Below, piece after piece: positions 1 to 7,384 of a stretch of 11,130 nt of DNA. The notes under the pieces were generated by a model. The model saw only the letters and a list, made by a program, of their open reading frames with translations. It was not told where the DNA came from and ran no database searches. Each line of letters begins with the position of its first letter. The stretch's first letter is position 1. A program made the translations under genes and the position numbers. This stretch comes from UBA10001 sp964349095 (lineage in GTDB: Bacteria; Patescibacteriota; Patescibacteriia; Veblenbacterales; UBA10138), in assembly GCA_964349095.1 (NCBI GenBank), contig CAYGFD010000020.1, positions 1-11,130 of the forward strand, given 5' to 3'.

Positions 1-411
1 GGTCGCTTTCTTATAAGCTTTAAATATATGGCCAAGCAGCGCGGTGGTGGTGGATTTACCTTTACTACCAGTCACGCCAATTATTGACGCGGGACAAGAT
101 TTAAAAAAAAGACTCGCTTCGTTTTCGATCGGTATATTTTTTCTGATAGCTTCTTGAATCAAGTCTGAACTATTGGGTACAGCAGGATTTTGCACAACTA
201 TATCAAAACCCTTAACACTACCAGGGTGCTTGCCTAAGATATACTTGGTCTTGTAGCCTTTAAGATTTTTTAAACTATTGGCCAGTTGCGTTTTATTTTT
301 TAAATCCGTCACTGTCAAAAGGCCGCCTTGTTTCACCAACCAACGTGCCGTAGCCACCCCGCCACCTTGTAATCCCAAACCAAGCTGGAGTATTTTTTTA
401 CCCTTAAGCAT
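1..411 (-). CDS. murD: UDP-N-acetylmuramoyl-L-alanine--D-glutamate ligase, N-terminal 137 residues (partial)
   Basis: Cytoplasmic peptidoglycan precursor ligase that adds D-glutamate to UDP-MurNAc-L-Ala with ATP hydrolysis. Only the first 137 codons are present; the gene leaves the window at base 1. Visible in the translation are an N-terminal Rossmann-like nucleotide-sugar site (LGLGLQGGG, about residues 10-18, then TVTDLK at 33-38), the NPAVP segment (75-79) typical of the MurD N-terminal domain, and the Mur-ligase ATP loop GVTGSKGKSTTT (112-123). The usual loop is GTNGKT/S; the lysine in place of asparagine matches the MurD form I recall from CPR bacteria. The ATG at 411-409 lies 3 bases after the mraY stop, so the two genes are cotranscribed and probably translationally coupled; there is no clear Shine-Dalgarno site. 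Order mraY-murD is the standard dcw-cluster order, which supports MurD over MurC, MurE or MurF. The central and C-terminal domains cannot be judged. Confidence 0.88.
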   Translation of the reverse strand, partial: MLKGKKILQLGLGLQGGGVATARWLVKQGGLLTVTDLKNKTQLANSLKNLKGYKTKYILGKHPGSVKGFDIVVQNPAVPNSSDLIQEAIRKNIPIENEASLFFKSCPASIIGVTGSKGKSTTTALLGHIFKAYKKAT

Positions 412-414
412 AAG

Positions 415-1455
415 CTAGGCTACTTTATCAATTAAAAATAGTATATAGCCAATTACTGCTAAAACACCGGCTACTACCCAAAATCGCATAACTATCTTTG
501 GCTCTGACCAACCAATCGCCTCCAAATGATGATGCAAAGGCGTTGATAAAAATATTTTTTTCCCGCGAACTTTTTTGGAAATTATTTGCACAATCACTGA
601 CAAAGACTCGAGCACAAATAAAAAACCAATAATCGGCAGCAGCCAAACAGTATTTGTAAGCATCGCCACCACACCAAGAGTGACGCCTAGCGACATGGCT
701 CCAGTATCACCCATAAAAAATCGGGCGGGATTTATGTTAAACCACAAAAACGCCAACAGGCCACCAACTATCACCCCGCAAAAAGCAGCCAGATTATTTT
801 TACCCAAGGCAAAGGCAATGGCGCCAAAAGCAGAAAAGGCCGTAATCAAGGTTCCGCCCGCTAAACCATCTAGACCATCGACTTCATTAACTGAAAAAGC
901 AGTCGCCACAATTATGAATATAAAAATCGGTATATACCACCAACCAACATCTATTTGTCCAATGATCGGTAAATAAAGGGTTGTCCAATCAAGTTTAAAA
1001 TAAAACCACCACGCCCCAACCAAAGCAATCGCTGTGTATATCATTAATTTATAGCGCATCCTGATTCCCCCGCCTTTTGGCCCCATACCCTTAACATTGA
1101 ACCAATCGTCAATCAAGCCCACTATTGCCGACGCCACCAGCACACCGAGTGGTAACAATGTCTCTCCTCTATCTAAAAAATTGTAATATTCGGGAATAAA
1201 TCCGGCGGAAGATAAATAATAAAACAACATTGCCAGAAAAGCGGTTGTTCCCCAAATCAATACCCCTCCCATGGTCGGCGTACCAGCCTTGGCCTGATGT
1301 AGCCGCGACATAATCGGTGCTGACGCCTCATCTCTTATTTGTTTACCAAGTTTGTACTTAAATAAAAAGTGAGTCAGAAGCGGAGTTAAAACAAAGGCCA
1401 CTACAAACGACAGGGTAGATAAAAATAATATTTTAATTGCGGCTGTTAAGTCCAT
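415..1455 (-). CDS. mraY: phospho-N-acetylmuramoyl-pentapeptide-transferase (MraY)
   Basis: Integral membrane enzyme that transfers phospho-MurNAc-pentapeptide from UDP to undecaprenyl phosphate, making lipid I. At 346 residues it has the normal family length and about ten hydrophobic helices. The catalytic and Mg2+-binding signatures are present in order: PTMGGVLIW (60-68), GLIDDWFN with the acidic pair D116/D117, VNEVDGLDGLAGG (189-201), FFMGDTG (247-252 region) and the PLHHH histidine motif (306-310). The loop VNEVDGLDG differs slightly from the usual VNLTDGLDG but keeps the aspartates. The ATG at 1455 follows the TAA of the upstream small membrane gene by one base (TAATATG), without a Shine-Dalgarno sequence, suggesting reinitiation. 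It is the middle gene of a cell-wall operon with murD downstream. Identification is secure from the motifs and the neighbour. Confidence 0.97.
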   Translation of the reverse strand: MDLTAAIKILFLSTLSFVVAFVLTPLLTHFLFKYKLGKQIRDEASAPIMSRLHQAKAGTPTMGGVLIWGTTAFLAMLFYYLSSAGFIPEYYNFLDRGETLLPLGVLVASAIVGLIDDWFNVKGMGPKGGGIRMRYKLMIYTAIALVGAWWFYFKLDWTTLYLPIIGQIDVGWWYIPIFIFIIVATAFSVNEVDGLDGLAGGTLITAFSAFGAIAFALGKNNLAAFCGVIVGGLLAFLWFNINPARFFMGDTGAMSLGVTLGVVAMLTNTVWLLPIIGFLFVLESLSVIVQIISKKVRGKKIFLSTPLHHHLEAIGWSEPKIVMRFWVVAGVLAVIGYILFLIDKVA

Positions 1456-1456
1456 A

Positions 1457-1864
1457 TTAACTATTAAAGATAACTAGTAAAAAAATTAACCAACTCAGTG
1501 CCAGGTTTAATAACAAGCCAATCCATAACAAGACTTGCCGCATCAGTAAACTACTACTGCCAATAAAGTATCCAACAAAAAAATTGACTATTAAAAATGC
1601 CAGACCAGCTAGGGGTAAAGATAAAATATAATACCATGGCGCCAACCAATTAGCCCCTGTAAAAATAGAATAGCGAATAATCAAGAAGCCATCACCTTTA
1701 GGGAATTCGGTAAAAACCATTACCCACTGGAATATATTTGACAACAAAGCTAGGAGTAACGGAAAAAAATTACGCGGCGCCCTTAAATACGTACGCCAGG
1801 AAAAGCTGGTTTTGACGTTTAAAAATCCAAACATACTGTATATAGATTGTAAATTTTTAAGCAT
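1457..1864 (-). CDS. small hydrophobic membrane protein of unknown function, upstream of mraY
   Basis: A 135-residue protein with three clear hydrophobic helices (about 33-52, 76-102 and 109-133) and a basic N-terminal stretch (RTYLRAPRN, 24-32), which predicts a cytoplasmic N-terminus. The segment RYSIFTGANWLAPWY (64-78) before helix 2 resembles, from memory only, a family of small uncharacterised CPR membrane proteins with an HYN-type motif here; the histidine is absent in this copy. No catalytic motif is visible. It is first in the operon with mraY and murD, ending one base before the mraY ATG, so a role linked to the envelope is plausible but is inference from position. The ATG at 1864 lacks a convincing Shine-Dalgarno sequence: the nearest GGGAG lies 17 bases upstream, too far. 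A second in-frame ATG at codon 11 is an alternative start. The upstream gap is shared with pilB, which diverges. Confidence 0.75.
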   Translation of the reverse strand: MLKNLQSIYSMFGFLNVKTSFSWRTYLRAPRNFFPLLLALLSNIFQWVMVFTEFPKGDGFLIIRYSIFTGANWLAPWYYILSLPLAGLAFLIVNFFVGYFIGSSSLLMRQVLLWIGLLLNLALSWLIFLLVIFNS

Positions 1865-1896
1865 CTTTTGGCAAACGAGGGCTCCCGAAATGATTA

Positions 1897-1926
1897 TTGG
1901 GAAAAAAAGAACATAAATGGTATAAT
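1897..1926 (+). promoter_or_regulatory. sigma-70-type promoter with extended -10, upstream of pilB
   Basis: TTGGGA (1897-1902, 4/6 match to the -35 consensus), an 18-base spacer and a perfect TATAAT (1921-1926) preceded by TG one base away (TGGTATAAT), the extended -10 arrangement. Predicted transcription start is near 1933, giving a leader of about 40 bases before the pilB ATG at 1974. The reverse strand over the same -10 reads TATTAT (1927-1922) with only a weak -35 (TTTATG), so the element might also serve the divergent mraY operon, but that is weaker. Confidence 0.6.
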
Positions 1927-1973
1927 ATATGCTGTCTTAAAGTTCATAAAAAAGTCAGAAACAAAATGAAAAT

Positions 1974-3701
1974 ATGTTAAACGCAGACAAAATCGTCAAA
2001 GCCCTGGTATCAGGACAGGTTGTCAGCGCCGAGGATATAAAAAAATACCAAAACGAGGCTAAAGCTAAAAAAATACTTTTGGAGGATTATCTCATAAATA
2101 ACAAAATTTTAAGCGAAAGCGCCATTTATCAGGCAGTCGCTAAGTTTTTGGATTTGCCTTTTGCTGAACTAAAAAACAGTATTGTCCGTAAAGACATACT
2201 TTTGACCATACCGGAACCAATTGCCGAGACTCATAAAATAATTGCTTTTGAGCGCGATCAAACAAAAATAAAGTTAGCCACCTCTGATCCAGACGATATT
2301 GAAACTTTTGAATTTATCGCCAAAAAATACAACTTAGAAGTTGTTATTAACCTCGCCACCCCTACTGACATTAAGGAAATACTAAAGCAGTATCATAAAA
2401 GCTTAAAAGCTGAATTTGAGTCACTGTCCCACGATGAAGGTGGCAGTGAGGACACCACTGGGGAAAAGTTGCAGCAGATGGCTGAAGACGTCCCGATTGT
2501 CAGAATTGTTGATACTTTGCTTGAATACGCCATTTTCGAGCGAGCCTCAGACATCCACATCGAACCAACTGACGATGCTGTTATTGTTCGTTATCGTATT
2601 GACGGCCTACTGCACGACGTTATGACGCTCCCTAAAAACGTGCAATCAGCATTAGTGGCACGTATTAAAATATTATCCAGCTTAAAACTTGATGAACACC
2701 GCCTACCACAAGACGGCCGATTTAAAATAAAAAATAAAGACTATGAGGTTTCATTCCGCGTCTCAATTATTCCAGTATTTAACGGCGAAAAGATTGTCAT
2801 GCGTCTGTTGCATGAGTCATCCCAGGTATTAACCCTAGAACAACTGGGGTTATTTGACGGACCTTTGGAAGCTATAAAGCGAAACATTGATAAACCTCAC
2901 GGTATGATATTGGTCACAGGTCCAACGGGTAGTGGAAAAACAACCACTCTTTACTCCATCTTAAATATCGTAAATAAACCTGAAGTAAATATCTCGACGG
3001 TCGAAGACCCAATCGAATACCGCATGCCCCGAGTTAACCAAAGTCAGGTAAACCCACGTATTGGCTTCACCTTCGCCTCTGGACTTAGGTCACTGCTCAG
3101 ACAAGACCCTGACATTATCATGGTCGGAGAAATTCGCGATGCTGAAACCGCCGAAATTGCTATTCACTCGGCCATGACCGGCCATCTAGTACTTTCTACG
3201 CTACACACCAACGATGCTGTTGGTACTCTACCCCGTCTATCACAAATGGGTATTCCAACTTTTTTAATTTCTACCACAGTTAACGTAGTGGTAGCCCAAA
3301 GATTAGTTAGAAAACTCTGCCAGAACTGCAAGGAAAAATACAACTTGTCCAAAGATAATGTGGCCGAGATATCCAAAAAAGTTGATTTGGATATTATGTT
3401 AAAAAATCTAATTAGACTTAAAATCATTAAATCAGCTGGTAATTTTGACGAAATTACTTTCTACAAACCGATTGGCTGTAAACAATGTAATAACGAGGGC
3501 TATAAGGGCCGTATGGGTATTTATGAAATACTGGAAGTAACACCTGAAGTATCGCAAATGATATTGGATAAAAAATCATCAGATGAAATTCAAAAAAAGG
3601 CCATTGAACAGGGTATGATTCCAATGCTTTATGATGGTATTATTAAATCAATTAAAGGTCTTACCAGTATCGAAGAAATATTAAGAGTCACTAAAGAATA
3701 A
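1974..3701 (+). CDS. pilB: type IV pilus assembly ATPase PilB (GspE/PulE family)
   Basis: Cytoplasmic hexameric ATPase that powers pilus extension through the inner-membrane platform PilC. The 575 residues match the PilB/GspE length. The N-terminal region (about 1-145) has the MshEN/T2SSE-N character; the N2 domain follows (ASDIHIEP at 191-198, RYRIDGLLH at 206-214). The motor domain shows Walker A GPTGSGKTTT (316-325), the Asp-box region STVEDPIEYR (341-350), Walker B DIIMVGEIRD (380-389) and the His box LSTLHTNDA (407-415). Two CxxC pairs, C449/C452 and C502/C505, form the zinc-binding site of PilB/GspE; 49 residues separate them, holding a lysine-rich insert. The zinc site and intact N-domain favour PilB over PilT. 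It is first in the operon, and the pilC ATG follows its TAA by one base. The ATG at 1974 has no recognisable Shine-Dalgarno site; an ATG at 1966 opens only a four-codon frame. Confidence 0.96.
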   Translation: MLNADKIVKALVSGQVVSAEDIKKYQNEAKAKKILLEDYLINNKILSESAIYQAVAKFLDLPFAELKNSIVRKDILLTIPEPIAETHKIIAFERDQTKIKLATSDPDDIETFEFIAKKYNLEVVINLATPTDIKEILKQYHKSLKAEFESLSHDEGGSEDTTGEKLQQMAEDVPIVRIVDTLLEYAIFERASDIHIEPTDDAVIVRYRIDGLLHDVMTLPKNVQSALVARIKILSSLKLDEHRLPQDGRFKIKNKDYEVSFRVSIIPVFNGEKIVMRLLHESSQVLTLEQLGLFDGPLEAIKRNIDKPHGMILVTGPTGSGKTTTLYSILNIVNKPEVNISTVEDPIEYRMPRVNQSQVNPRIGFTFASGLRSLLRQDPDIIMVGEIRDAETAEIAIHSAMTGHLVLSTLHTNDAVGTLPRLSQMGIPTFLISTTVNVVVAQRLVRKLCQNCKEKYNLSKDNVAEISKKVDLDIMLKNLIRLKIIKSAGNFDEITFYKPIGCKQCNNEGYKGRMGIYEILEVTPEVSQMILDKKSSDEIQKKAIEQGMIPMLYDGIIKSIKGLTSIEEILRVTKE

Positions 3702-3702
3702 T

Positions 3703-4614
3703 ATGCTCTACAACTATAGCGCTCGCGACGAGAGTGGAAAAATAATTACCGGACAACAAGAGGCCGATTCCGAAAGCGCCCTGGCTGACGCTTTGCACAG
3801 TAAGAATTTAGTCATGACCGAGGCTAAAGCCCCCGACGTTAAGAAAAAGGACAACGGCATTACAAAATTTTTGCATTGGCAAAGAATTAAATCGGTTGAT
3901 AAGATTTTCTTTACCCAAAACTTACAAGTTATGTTGCGTGCTGGNNNNNNNNNNNNNNNNNNNNNNNNNNNNNNNNNNNNNNNNNNNNNNNNNNNNNNNN
4001 NNNNNNNNNNNNNNNNNNNNNNNNNNNNNNNNNNNNNNNNNNNNATCAATGACGCGGTCAGTAAATACGGTATTTGGTTTGCTTTAGGTTTTATTGCCTT
4101 GGCCAGCTTGTTTGTTTACACTATTCATCAACCAAAAGGAAAATACCTCTGGCACGGCTTACTTTTAAAATTGCCTTTGATTAGTAACATCTTTAGACAA
4201 ATAAACCTAGCTAAATTTTCCAGAACTTTTTCTTCTCTACTTAAAACCGACATTCCGATTGTGCAAACATTCCAAATAACTTCCACAACCTTAGGCAACG
4301 TTCGTTATCGTCAGGCGCTCGATGCGGCTGCGGAAAAAGTGAAAGCTGGCGGAACAATCGCCGCCTCTTTAAGTGAATATAAAGAGTTATTTCCGCCATT
4401 AGTCCTACAAATGGCAGCAGTGGGAGAAGAAACTGGGAGTCTAGACAACGTGCTCTCGGAACTCGCACAATTTTATGAGGATGAAGTAGATAGAATCATG
4501 TCCAATCTTTCCACGGTTATCGAACCAGTTCTCATGTTAATTCTAGGAGGTGCGGTTGGCTTCTTTGCTGTCTCTATTATCATGCCAATGTACAGCCTTG
4601 CAGAACAAATTTAA
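3703..4614 (+). CDS. pilC: type IV pilus inner-membrane platform protein PilC (interrupted by assembly gap)
   Basis: Polytopic platform protein (T2SSF family) that couples the PilB motor to pilin insertion. Before the gap are 81 residues: the YSARDESGKIITGQQEA opening (5-21) and the start of the first T2SSF domain (FFTQNLQVMLRAG, 69-81). After the gap come a membrane helix (FALGFIALASLFVYTI), the second T2SSF domain beginning LPLISNIFRQINLAKFSRTF, the conserved GEETGSLDNVL stretch and the C-terminal helix with VIIEP-like IEPVLMLILGG. Only 270 residues are readable, against about 400 in the family, so about 130 are missing, more than the 33 codons the N run can hold. The frame continuing across the N run is therefore not evidence. 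Start and stop junctions both read TAATATG. Identity is secure; the internal sequence is incomplete. Confidence 0.93.
   Translation: MLYNYSARDESGKIITGQQEADSESALADALHSKNLVMTEAKAPDVKKKDNGITKFLHWQRIKSVDKIFFTQNLQVMLRAXXXXXXXXXXXXXXXXXXXXXXXXXXXXXXXXXXINDAVSKYGIWFALGFIALASLFVYTIHQPKGKYLWHGLLLKLPLISNIFRQINLAKFSRTFSSLLKTDIPIVQTFQITSTTLGNVRYRQALDAAAEKVKAGGTIAASLSEYKELFPPLVLQMAAVGEETGSLDNVLSELAQFYEDEVDRIMSNLSTVIEPVLMLILGGAVGFFAVSIIMPMYSLAEQI
3945..4044. other. assembly gap of exactly 100 N inside pilC
   Basis: Bases 3945-4044 are all N. A round 100 is the usual placeholder for a scaffold gap of unknown size. Comparison with normal PilC length suggests that about 390-400 bases are really missing: the end of the first T2SSF domain and the first transmembrane segment. 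Confidence 0.98.
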
Positions 4615-4615
4615 T

Positions 4616-5680
4616 ATGCTTTTCAAACATCACCCAGACACTATTGGACTTGATATTAGCGAGCGATCACTGAAAGCTATTCAGTTTTCCCGTGACTTGA
4701 AAAATCATCGGTATCTGCGCGCGCTCAGTGATGTAGCTCTAGAAAAAGGTGTAATTGAAGATGGAAAAATAATTAAACCCGATGTGTTACAACGAGCAAT
4801 TATAGATTTGATTAAAAATCCTAAGGTCGGAAAGTTTACCACCAATTACGTTACCGCCTGCCTTCCCGACACAAAAACTTTTATTAAAATGATCGATATT
4901 CCACCCATGGCTGAGGCTGAAATGTCTCAAGCAATTAAGTGGGAAGCGGAACACCATATTCCTCTAAACATTGATGAGACTTACTGGGACTGGCAAAAAG
5001 GCGAACCAGATGCTGACCCGAAAAAGATTCCAATATTACTAGCAGTAGCACCCAAAGACATAGTCGATACCTATACCCAAGCTATTAACCAAGCCAGCCT
5101 AGTTACGCTAGCGCTGGAAGTAGAAGCTATACCGATTGTGAGGTGCTTAATTGATGAGGAGAAAACCGCCCCCTCGCAGGCAATTATTGTTGTAGATATT
5201 GGCGCCAGTCGAACCAGTATAAACATCTACGATAAACAGGCCGTGCAGTTCTCCATTAGTATCCCCATCTCTGGTATAAAAATGACCTCTATGATTTCAA
5301 CTGCGCTCAAAATTACAGAAGAGGAGGCGGAGAAAGCTAAAGTGGTCTGCGGTTTTGATTTTAAACGCTGCGACGGCGCCATGCGCGATATACTTAAATC
5401 AGCGGTTGATGAATTAATAAAAAGAGTAAATGAGTCAGTGGGTTTTTATAAAGAGCACTTCCCTAAAGGTAATATCATTAACCGTATCATGCTGTGCGGT
5501 GGTGGTGCCAATTTTAAATTCATTGACCAAATTCTAACTGAAGCGACCGGCATCGAAACCATCAAAGCCAACCCTTGGGCTAATCTGCTGCCCGCTAAAG
5601 CACCGTTTAAAGTATCATCACTTTTGTCTTACACCACGGCTATAGGCCTAGCGCTTAGACAACCACCATCCAATCTATGA
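4616..5680 (+). CDS. pilM: type IV pilus assembly protein PilM (actin/FtsA-like ATPase fold)
   Basis: Cytoplasmic actin-like protein that binds the N-terminal tail of PilN and links the PilNO alignment complex to the motor. The 354 residues match the family. Visible motifs are the phosphate-1 region TIGLDISERSLKAIQF (9-24), ACLPDTKTFIKMIDIPPM (81-98), the shared KWEAEHHIPL (108-117), phosphate-2 VVDIGASRTS (192-201) and the adenosine motif MLCGGGANF (292-300). I chose the ATG at 4616, one base after the pilC TAA (TAATATG), because PilM proteins begin just before the GLDIS motif. A longer frame opens at 4550, but those extra 22 codons lie wholly inside pilC. Its stop overlaps the pilN start (ATGA). 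No Shine-Dalgarno sequence precedes it. Confidence 0.95.
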   Translation: MLFKHHPDTIGLDISERSLKAIQFSRDLKNHRYLRALSDVALEKGVIEDGKIIKPDVLQRAIIDLIKNPKVGKFTTNYVTACLPDTKTFIKMIDIPPMAEAEMSQAIKWEAEHHIPLNIDETYWDWQKGEPDADPKKIPILLAVAPKDIVDTYTQAINQASLVTLALEVEAIPIVRCLIDEEKTAPSQAIIVVDIGASRTSINIYDKQAVQFSISIPISGIKMTSMISTALKITEEEAEKAKVVCGFDFKRCDGAMRDILKSAVDELIKRVNESVGFYKEHFPKGNIINRIMLCGGGANFKFIDQILTEATGIETIKANPWANLLPAKAPFKVSSLLSYTTAIGLALRQPPSNL

Positions 5681-6219
5681 TCAGTCTCAACTTAATCAGC
5701 CCAACACAGAAACACAACCTCAAGTATGAGTTTATCTATCTTGGCTTGAGGCAAATTATTTTCTCCGTATTGGCGGTGGTAATTTTTATTTCTGTCATAT
5801 TCTTAACTGCCCGCATCATGCTGGAAGAAAATTACGCCACGGTTGTTCGCGAAACGACCTTGGTTAATCAACGTAACGTTAACATTGATAGTGAGATATC
5901 GAGAATAAACAGTACTTTAAGAAAAATAAAAGTTATTCAGGATGATTATATAAAGTGGTCTGATTTACTGATAGATATTAGTAAAGAATTCCCTCCCGGT
6001 ATCACCATAACCACGCTGTCAATTGAAAAAAACGCTGCTACTTTATTTATTCAGGGTAACGCCACCACCCGCAACGATTTATTATTACTAGAAAAATACC
6101 TCCATACGAAAACTTATTTGAAAGACATTGCTATACCAATTAACAGCAAACTTTCACCGGTTAATATTAATTTTGATATTAACGCTAAAATAGACTTTAA
6201 AGCTTTCTCTGCCTTATGA
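5677..6219 (+). CDS. pilN: type IV pilus alignment protein PilN
   Basis: Bitopic inner-membrane protein that pairs with PilO and docks on PilM through its short cytoplasmic tail. The 180 residues show that tail, SLNLISPTQK (3-12), equivalent to the INLLP motif which PilM grips; one transmembrane helix (about 27-48); an extracytoplasmic coiled-coil-like stretch (50-90); and the fold beginning WSDLLIDISKEFPPGITITTLSI (94-116), with FIQGNATTRNDLLLLEKYL (124-142), typical of PilN. It overlaps pilM and pilO by four bases (ATGA) at each end and has no Shine-Dalgarno site, consistent with coupled translation and fixed stoichiometry. Position directly after pilM is diagnostic. Confidence 0.9.
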   Translation: MISLNLISPTQKHNLKYEFIYLGLRQIIFSVLAVVIFISVIFLTARIMLEENYATVVRETTLVNQRNVNIDSEISRINSTLRKIKVIQDDYIKWSDLLIDISKEFPPGITITTLSIEKNAATLFIQGNATTRNDLLLLEKYLHTKTYLKDIAIPINSKLSPVNINFDINAKIDFKAFSAL

Positions 6220-6755
6220 TTTTATCCAAAGAAACTCCATCCAGAAACAGAATAATCGAAAGTCTGACAATTACCATTGTCTTGTGTCTTGGTATGGGTT
6301 TATTTATTATCTATCCTTCGGCCAATCGCATTAAAGAACTAACTCATGAAATATCCCAGCAAAAGATGGAGCTCGATAATATCTACGCTCGCGGTCAAAA
6401 CCTTGGAAAAACTATCAAACAATACGAGGTTGTAAAGCCAAAAATATCCGAACTCAGTGGCATTTATATTAAAGCCGGTGACGAACTTAACTTAATCACT
6501 CAACTGGAAGAGGCGGCAAAGAACACTAACGTAACTCTGGACAAACAGTTAGCCAGCAACGTTACGGAAACTGATAATCAAAAAATATTGCCCTTACAGT
6601 TAACGGTTGGTAGTAGTTTTGAAAATCTTATCAAATTCATCGGCGAGCTTGAGGGTTTTGATCATTACTTGAGTATTTCCAGTGTCCGCGCTAATCGCGG
6701 TACGACCTCAGGGCTTTCTACTTTACTTCTCACTAACGCTTTTTATCAACCATGA
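6216..6755 (+). CDS. pilO: type IV pilus alignment protein PilO
   Basis: Partner of PilN in the inner-membrane alignment complex. The 179 residues comprise a short cytoplasmic N-terminus, one transmembrane helix (about 15-34), a charged coiled-coil region (35-82, with ISQQKMELDNIYARGQNLGK at 46-65) and a C-terminal ferredoxin-like domain marked by LNLITQLEEAAKNTNV (91-106) and LPLQLTVGSSFENLIKFIGEL (125-145), a pattern seen in PilO. The start ATG overlaps the pilN stop and the stop overlaps the next start, both as ATGA. Sequence similarity within PilO is always low, so the assignment rests on topology, the C-terminal motif and gene order. Confidence 0.87.
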   Translation: MILSKETPSRNRIIESLTITIVLCLGMGLFIIYPSANRIKELTHEISQQKMELDNIYARGQNLGKTIKQYEVVKPKISELSGIYIKAGDELNLITQLEEAAKNTNVTLDKQLASNVTETDNQKILPLQLTVGSSFENLIKFIGELEGFDHYLSISSVRANRGTTSGLSTLLLTNAFYQP

Positions 6756-7096
6756 AAATTGATTTAACCACTGTAAGAAAATTCAAACCCCTGGCTTTTA
6801 CCATTAAAATACTGCCGTGGGCAGGTTGGCTAGTGATTATTTCAACTGTTATATTTTCAGGGAATTTTCTTTATAAATACTTCTATAAAACCATTACTGA
6901 AGCGCAAGACATTTATATCATCAGGTCCAAAGTTTCGCTGCAAGCTGTCGACGTAAACTTATACGAAGCCATTTTAAATGCGGTGGAAAGAAAGAGACTG
7001 TTCAACGATAACAGTCTTACCCAAATCAAAGACCCGTTTAGCTCACAGGTTATACCGACCCCTAAACCAGAAACAACCACTCCGCCTAAACGATAA
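6752..7096 (+). CDS. small single-helix protein closing the pilus operon, in the pilP position
   Basis: A 114-residue protein with one transmembrane helix (about 24-44) after a basic N-terminus, so the rest is probably extracytoplasmic. The C-terminal third contains RLFNDNSLTQIKDPF (82-96) and a proline- and threonine-rich tail (101-113). Placement after pilM-pilN-pilO is where pilP normally stands, and a K/R-DPF motif occurs in PilP. However, PilP is a lipoprotein of about 170 residues, and this protein has neither a lipobox nor the beta domain that contacts the secretin. It may be a reduced, PilP-like linker suited to a cell without a secretin, or an unrelated accessory protein. Its ATG overlaps the pilO stop (ATGA). 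Its TAA abuts the stop codon of the convergent NifU-like gene with no base between. Confidence 0.72.
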   Translation: MKIDLTTVRKFKPLAFTIKILPWAGWLVIISTVIFSGNFLYKYFYKTITEAQDIYIIRSKVSLQAVDVNLYEAILNAVERKRLFNDNSLTQIKDPFSSQVIPTPKPETTTPPKR

Positions 7097-7363
7097 TTAA
7101 ACAGCGCGCACTTCCTTAACACCACGCACCGCTTTCTTAAGGGCTTCTTCCAGCCCATAACGCAAAGTAATAACTGACATAGCGCAGCCTGCGCAAGAAC
7201 CGTCGAGCCTCACCTCTACCACGCCGGTTGTTTTTAGGTATTTTTTAAAAGTAATACTGCCGCCATGCGAAACAACATAGGGCTCTAGTTTTACTAACAC
7301 CTCCTTAATTTTACTTATATCAGACTTTCTCTTGGGCGACTTACTAGATTTCATAAATGTCAT
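7097..7363 (-). CDS. stand-alone NifU C-terminal domain protein (Fe-S cluster scaffold)
   Basis: An 88-residue protein that is almost entirely one NifU C-terminal (Nfu-type) domain. It shows VVSHGGSI (30-37), VEVRLDGSCAGCAMSV (49-64) with the cluster-binding cysteines C57 and C60 (CxxC), then TLRYGLEEALKKAV (66-79) and the closing VKEVRAV (82-88). Members hold a bridging [4Fe-4S] cluster in a dimer and pass it to target apoproteins in the cytoplasm. No isc, suf or other Fe-S gene is next to it. It follows the membrane glycosyltransferase-like gene by 21 bases on the same strand, probably one transcript. A weak AGAAG lies 7 bases before the ATG at 7363. A second ATG at 7354 would drop three residues outside the domain, so start choice does not change function. 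Confidence 0.88.
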   Translation of the reverse strand: MTFMKSSKSPKRKSDISKIKEVLVKLEPYVVSHGGSITFKKYLKTTGVVEVRLDGSCAGCAMSVITLRYGLEEALKKAVRGVKEVRAV

Positions 7364-7384
7364 TATAAATCTTCTGGCGAGTAT

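Noticed and set aside
575..976. 133-codon open frame antisense to mraY
   Set aside because: Lysine- and proline-rich low-complexity product opposite a securely identified gene, with no start signals.
1872..1886. GGGAG plus TTG as an alternative start for the small membrane protein
   Set aside because: The TTG (1874-1872) is ten bases before the ATG, so it is out of frame.
4550..4615. 22-codon upstream extension of PilM
   Set aside because: It lies wholly inside the pilC coding sequence and precedes the conserved PilM N-terminus; the ATG at 4616 fits the TAATATG pattern.
7114..7142. Inverted repeat CCTTAA/TTAAGG near the convergent stops, as a terminator
   Set aside because: Only six pairs with a 17-base loop, and no U-run on either strand.
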